This document shows, in pieces, positions 6,964 to 7,219 of a DNA stretch of 7,219 bases. Both the position numbers and the translations under genes were made by a program. Numbering within the stretch: the first letter of the stretch is position 1; each line of letters opens with the position of its first letter. Under the pieces are notes generated by a model. It was not told the DNA's origin and made no database searches. It saw only the letters and a program-made list of their open reading frames with translations. Source of the stretch: Candidatus Cloacimonadota bacterium (GTDB lineage: Bacteria; Muiribacteriota; UBA6191; JACPRK01). The stretch spans positions 1 to 7,219 of the forward strand of contig JAJFLN010000717.1 in NCBI GenBank assembly GCA_021772705.1, in the 5' to 3' direction.

Positions 6964-7219
6964 TCATTCCGGATGAGCGGATGGATCGTAGTACTCGAAC
7001 GGGATGCCCCTGTTCTTGAGCAGGCCGGGAAGATCGTCCTTGGCATCCGGTGGAAGCAGGACCCGCTCGATCTCGTCACAGGTCACGTGGGACTTGATCT
7101 TCAGTTCCAGGTAGCCCAGGCCTAGTGCGGTGGTCCTAACGCTTCCTTCCTTATCCGTTCGTGCCGAGCTTGTCGAGGCACAGAACGTCGTTTCGCGGAC
7201 CGGCCCCTCTCCTGAGCTT
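6964..7219 (-). CDS. C-terminal part of an unrecognised protein, entering from the right edge
   Basis: The frame is open for 84 codons from the window edge to a TGA at 6966-6964. The last 50 or so residues read like real protein: LGYLELKIKSHVTCDEIERV, then LLPPDAKDDLPGLLKNRG and IPFEYYDPSAHPE. I do not recognise the family. The part nearer the edge (CASTSSARTDKEG) is the translation of a dyad repeat, not conserved protein. Between the repeat and the protein-like stretch there is no ATG, GTG or TTG in this frame; the first is a GTG at 7086, inside the protein-like part and without a Shine-Dalgarno. So the gene either extends right through the repeat beyond the window, uses a CTG start (7119), or is a 5'-truncated remnant. 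No function is proposed. Confidence 0.5.
   Translation of the reverse strand, partial: SSGEGPVRETTFCASTSSARTDKEGSVRTTALGLGYLELKIKSHVTCDEIERVLLPPDAKDDLPGLLKNRGIPFEYYDPSAHPE
7155..7181. repeat. Copy of a widespread 'GAGCTTGTCGA' dyad repeat
   Basis: CCGTTC (7155-7160) followed by GTGCC, GAGCTTGTCGA and GGCAC (7161-7181) matches the pattern of an interspersed repeat I recall from many GC-rich genomes, usually CGTTCGTCCTGAGCTTGTCG followed by AAGGACG. The five-base arms GTGCC/GGCAC pair exactly. Compared with the common GTCCT/AGGAC arms, both sides of the stem differ in a compensating way, which suggests the hairpin is what is conserved. Such repeats are normally intergenic. Confidence 0.55.
7211..7219. 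repeat. Probable second, edge-truncated copy of the same repeat
   Basis: The window ends in CCTGAGCTT, which equals the left half of the common repeat form (CCTGAGCTTGTCGAAGG). Its GAGCTT lies 49 bases from that of the copy at 7155-7181, in the same orientation. Only nine bases are visible, so chance cannot be excluded. Confidence 0.3.

Noticed and set aside
6861..7079. 72-codon minus-strand ORF with an ATG
   Set aside because: It overlaps in another frame the C-terminus ending IPFEYYDPSAHPE, which looks far more protein-like, and its own translation is Arg/Ser/Cys-rich without pattern.

Overview
The window is a stretch of GC-rich bacterial chromosome in which all four sizeable genes are read from the minus strand (right to left). 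No tRNA, rRNA, CRISPR array, transposase, integrase or phage gene is visible. The base composition, the DUF3670-type SNF2 helicase and an exported PHP-family metallohydrolase suggest a free-living, probably diderm environmental bacterium. An Acidobacteriota-like or other GC-rich soil/sediment lineage would fit, but the phylum cannot be fixed from these genes.

In order of transcription: (1) 7219-6964, the 3' end of an unrecognised gene entering from the right edge. Its frame runs through a copy of a widespread dyad repeat (about 7155-7181), and a second copy appears to be cut by the window edge. (2) 6963-6800, a short intergenic region with a possible terminator hairpin, a weak sigma70-like promoter, a small 5'-UTR hairpin and a good ribosome binding site. 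(3) 6799-3941, a 952-residue exported PHP-domain protein of the CehA/McbA type, with every expected metal ligand present. (4) 3940-3802, a 139-base gap with an inverted repeat. (5) 3801-2575, a GT4-type glycosyltransferase. (6) 2574-2241, a 334-base gap that holds a convincing signal-peptide-encoding short ORF on the plus strand and a possible 25-codon leader ORF on the minus strand. (7) 2240-1, a bacterial SNF2-family helicase/translocase, cut at the left edge just after its first RecA-like domain.

The genes do not form a pathway that can be recognised with confidence. The glycosyltransferase (cytoplasmic, sugar transfer) and the exported PHP hydrolase could both act on envelope or extracellular glycans or phosphoesters, but only adjacency supports that. 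The SNF2 protein probably acts on DNA or nucleoprotein and starts from its own upstream region. I found no defence-system signature. The most unusual items are the very large exported PHP protein, the orphan signal peptide between the helicase and glycosyltransferase genes, and the repeat pair at the right end that interrupts or borders a headless gene.
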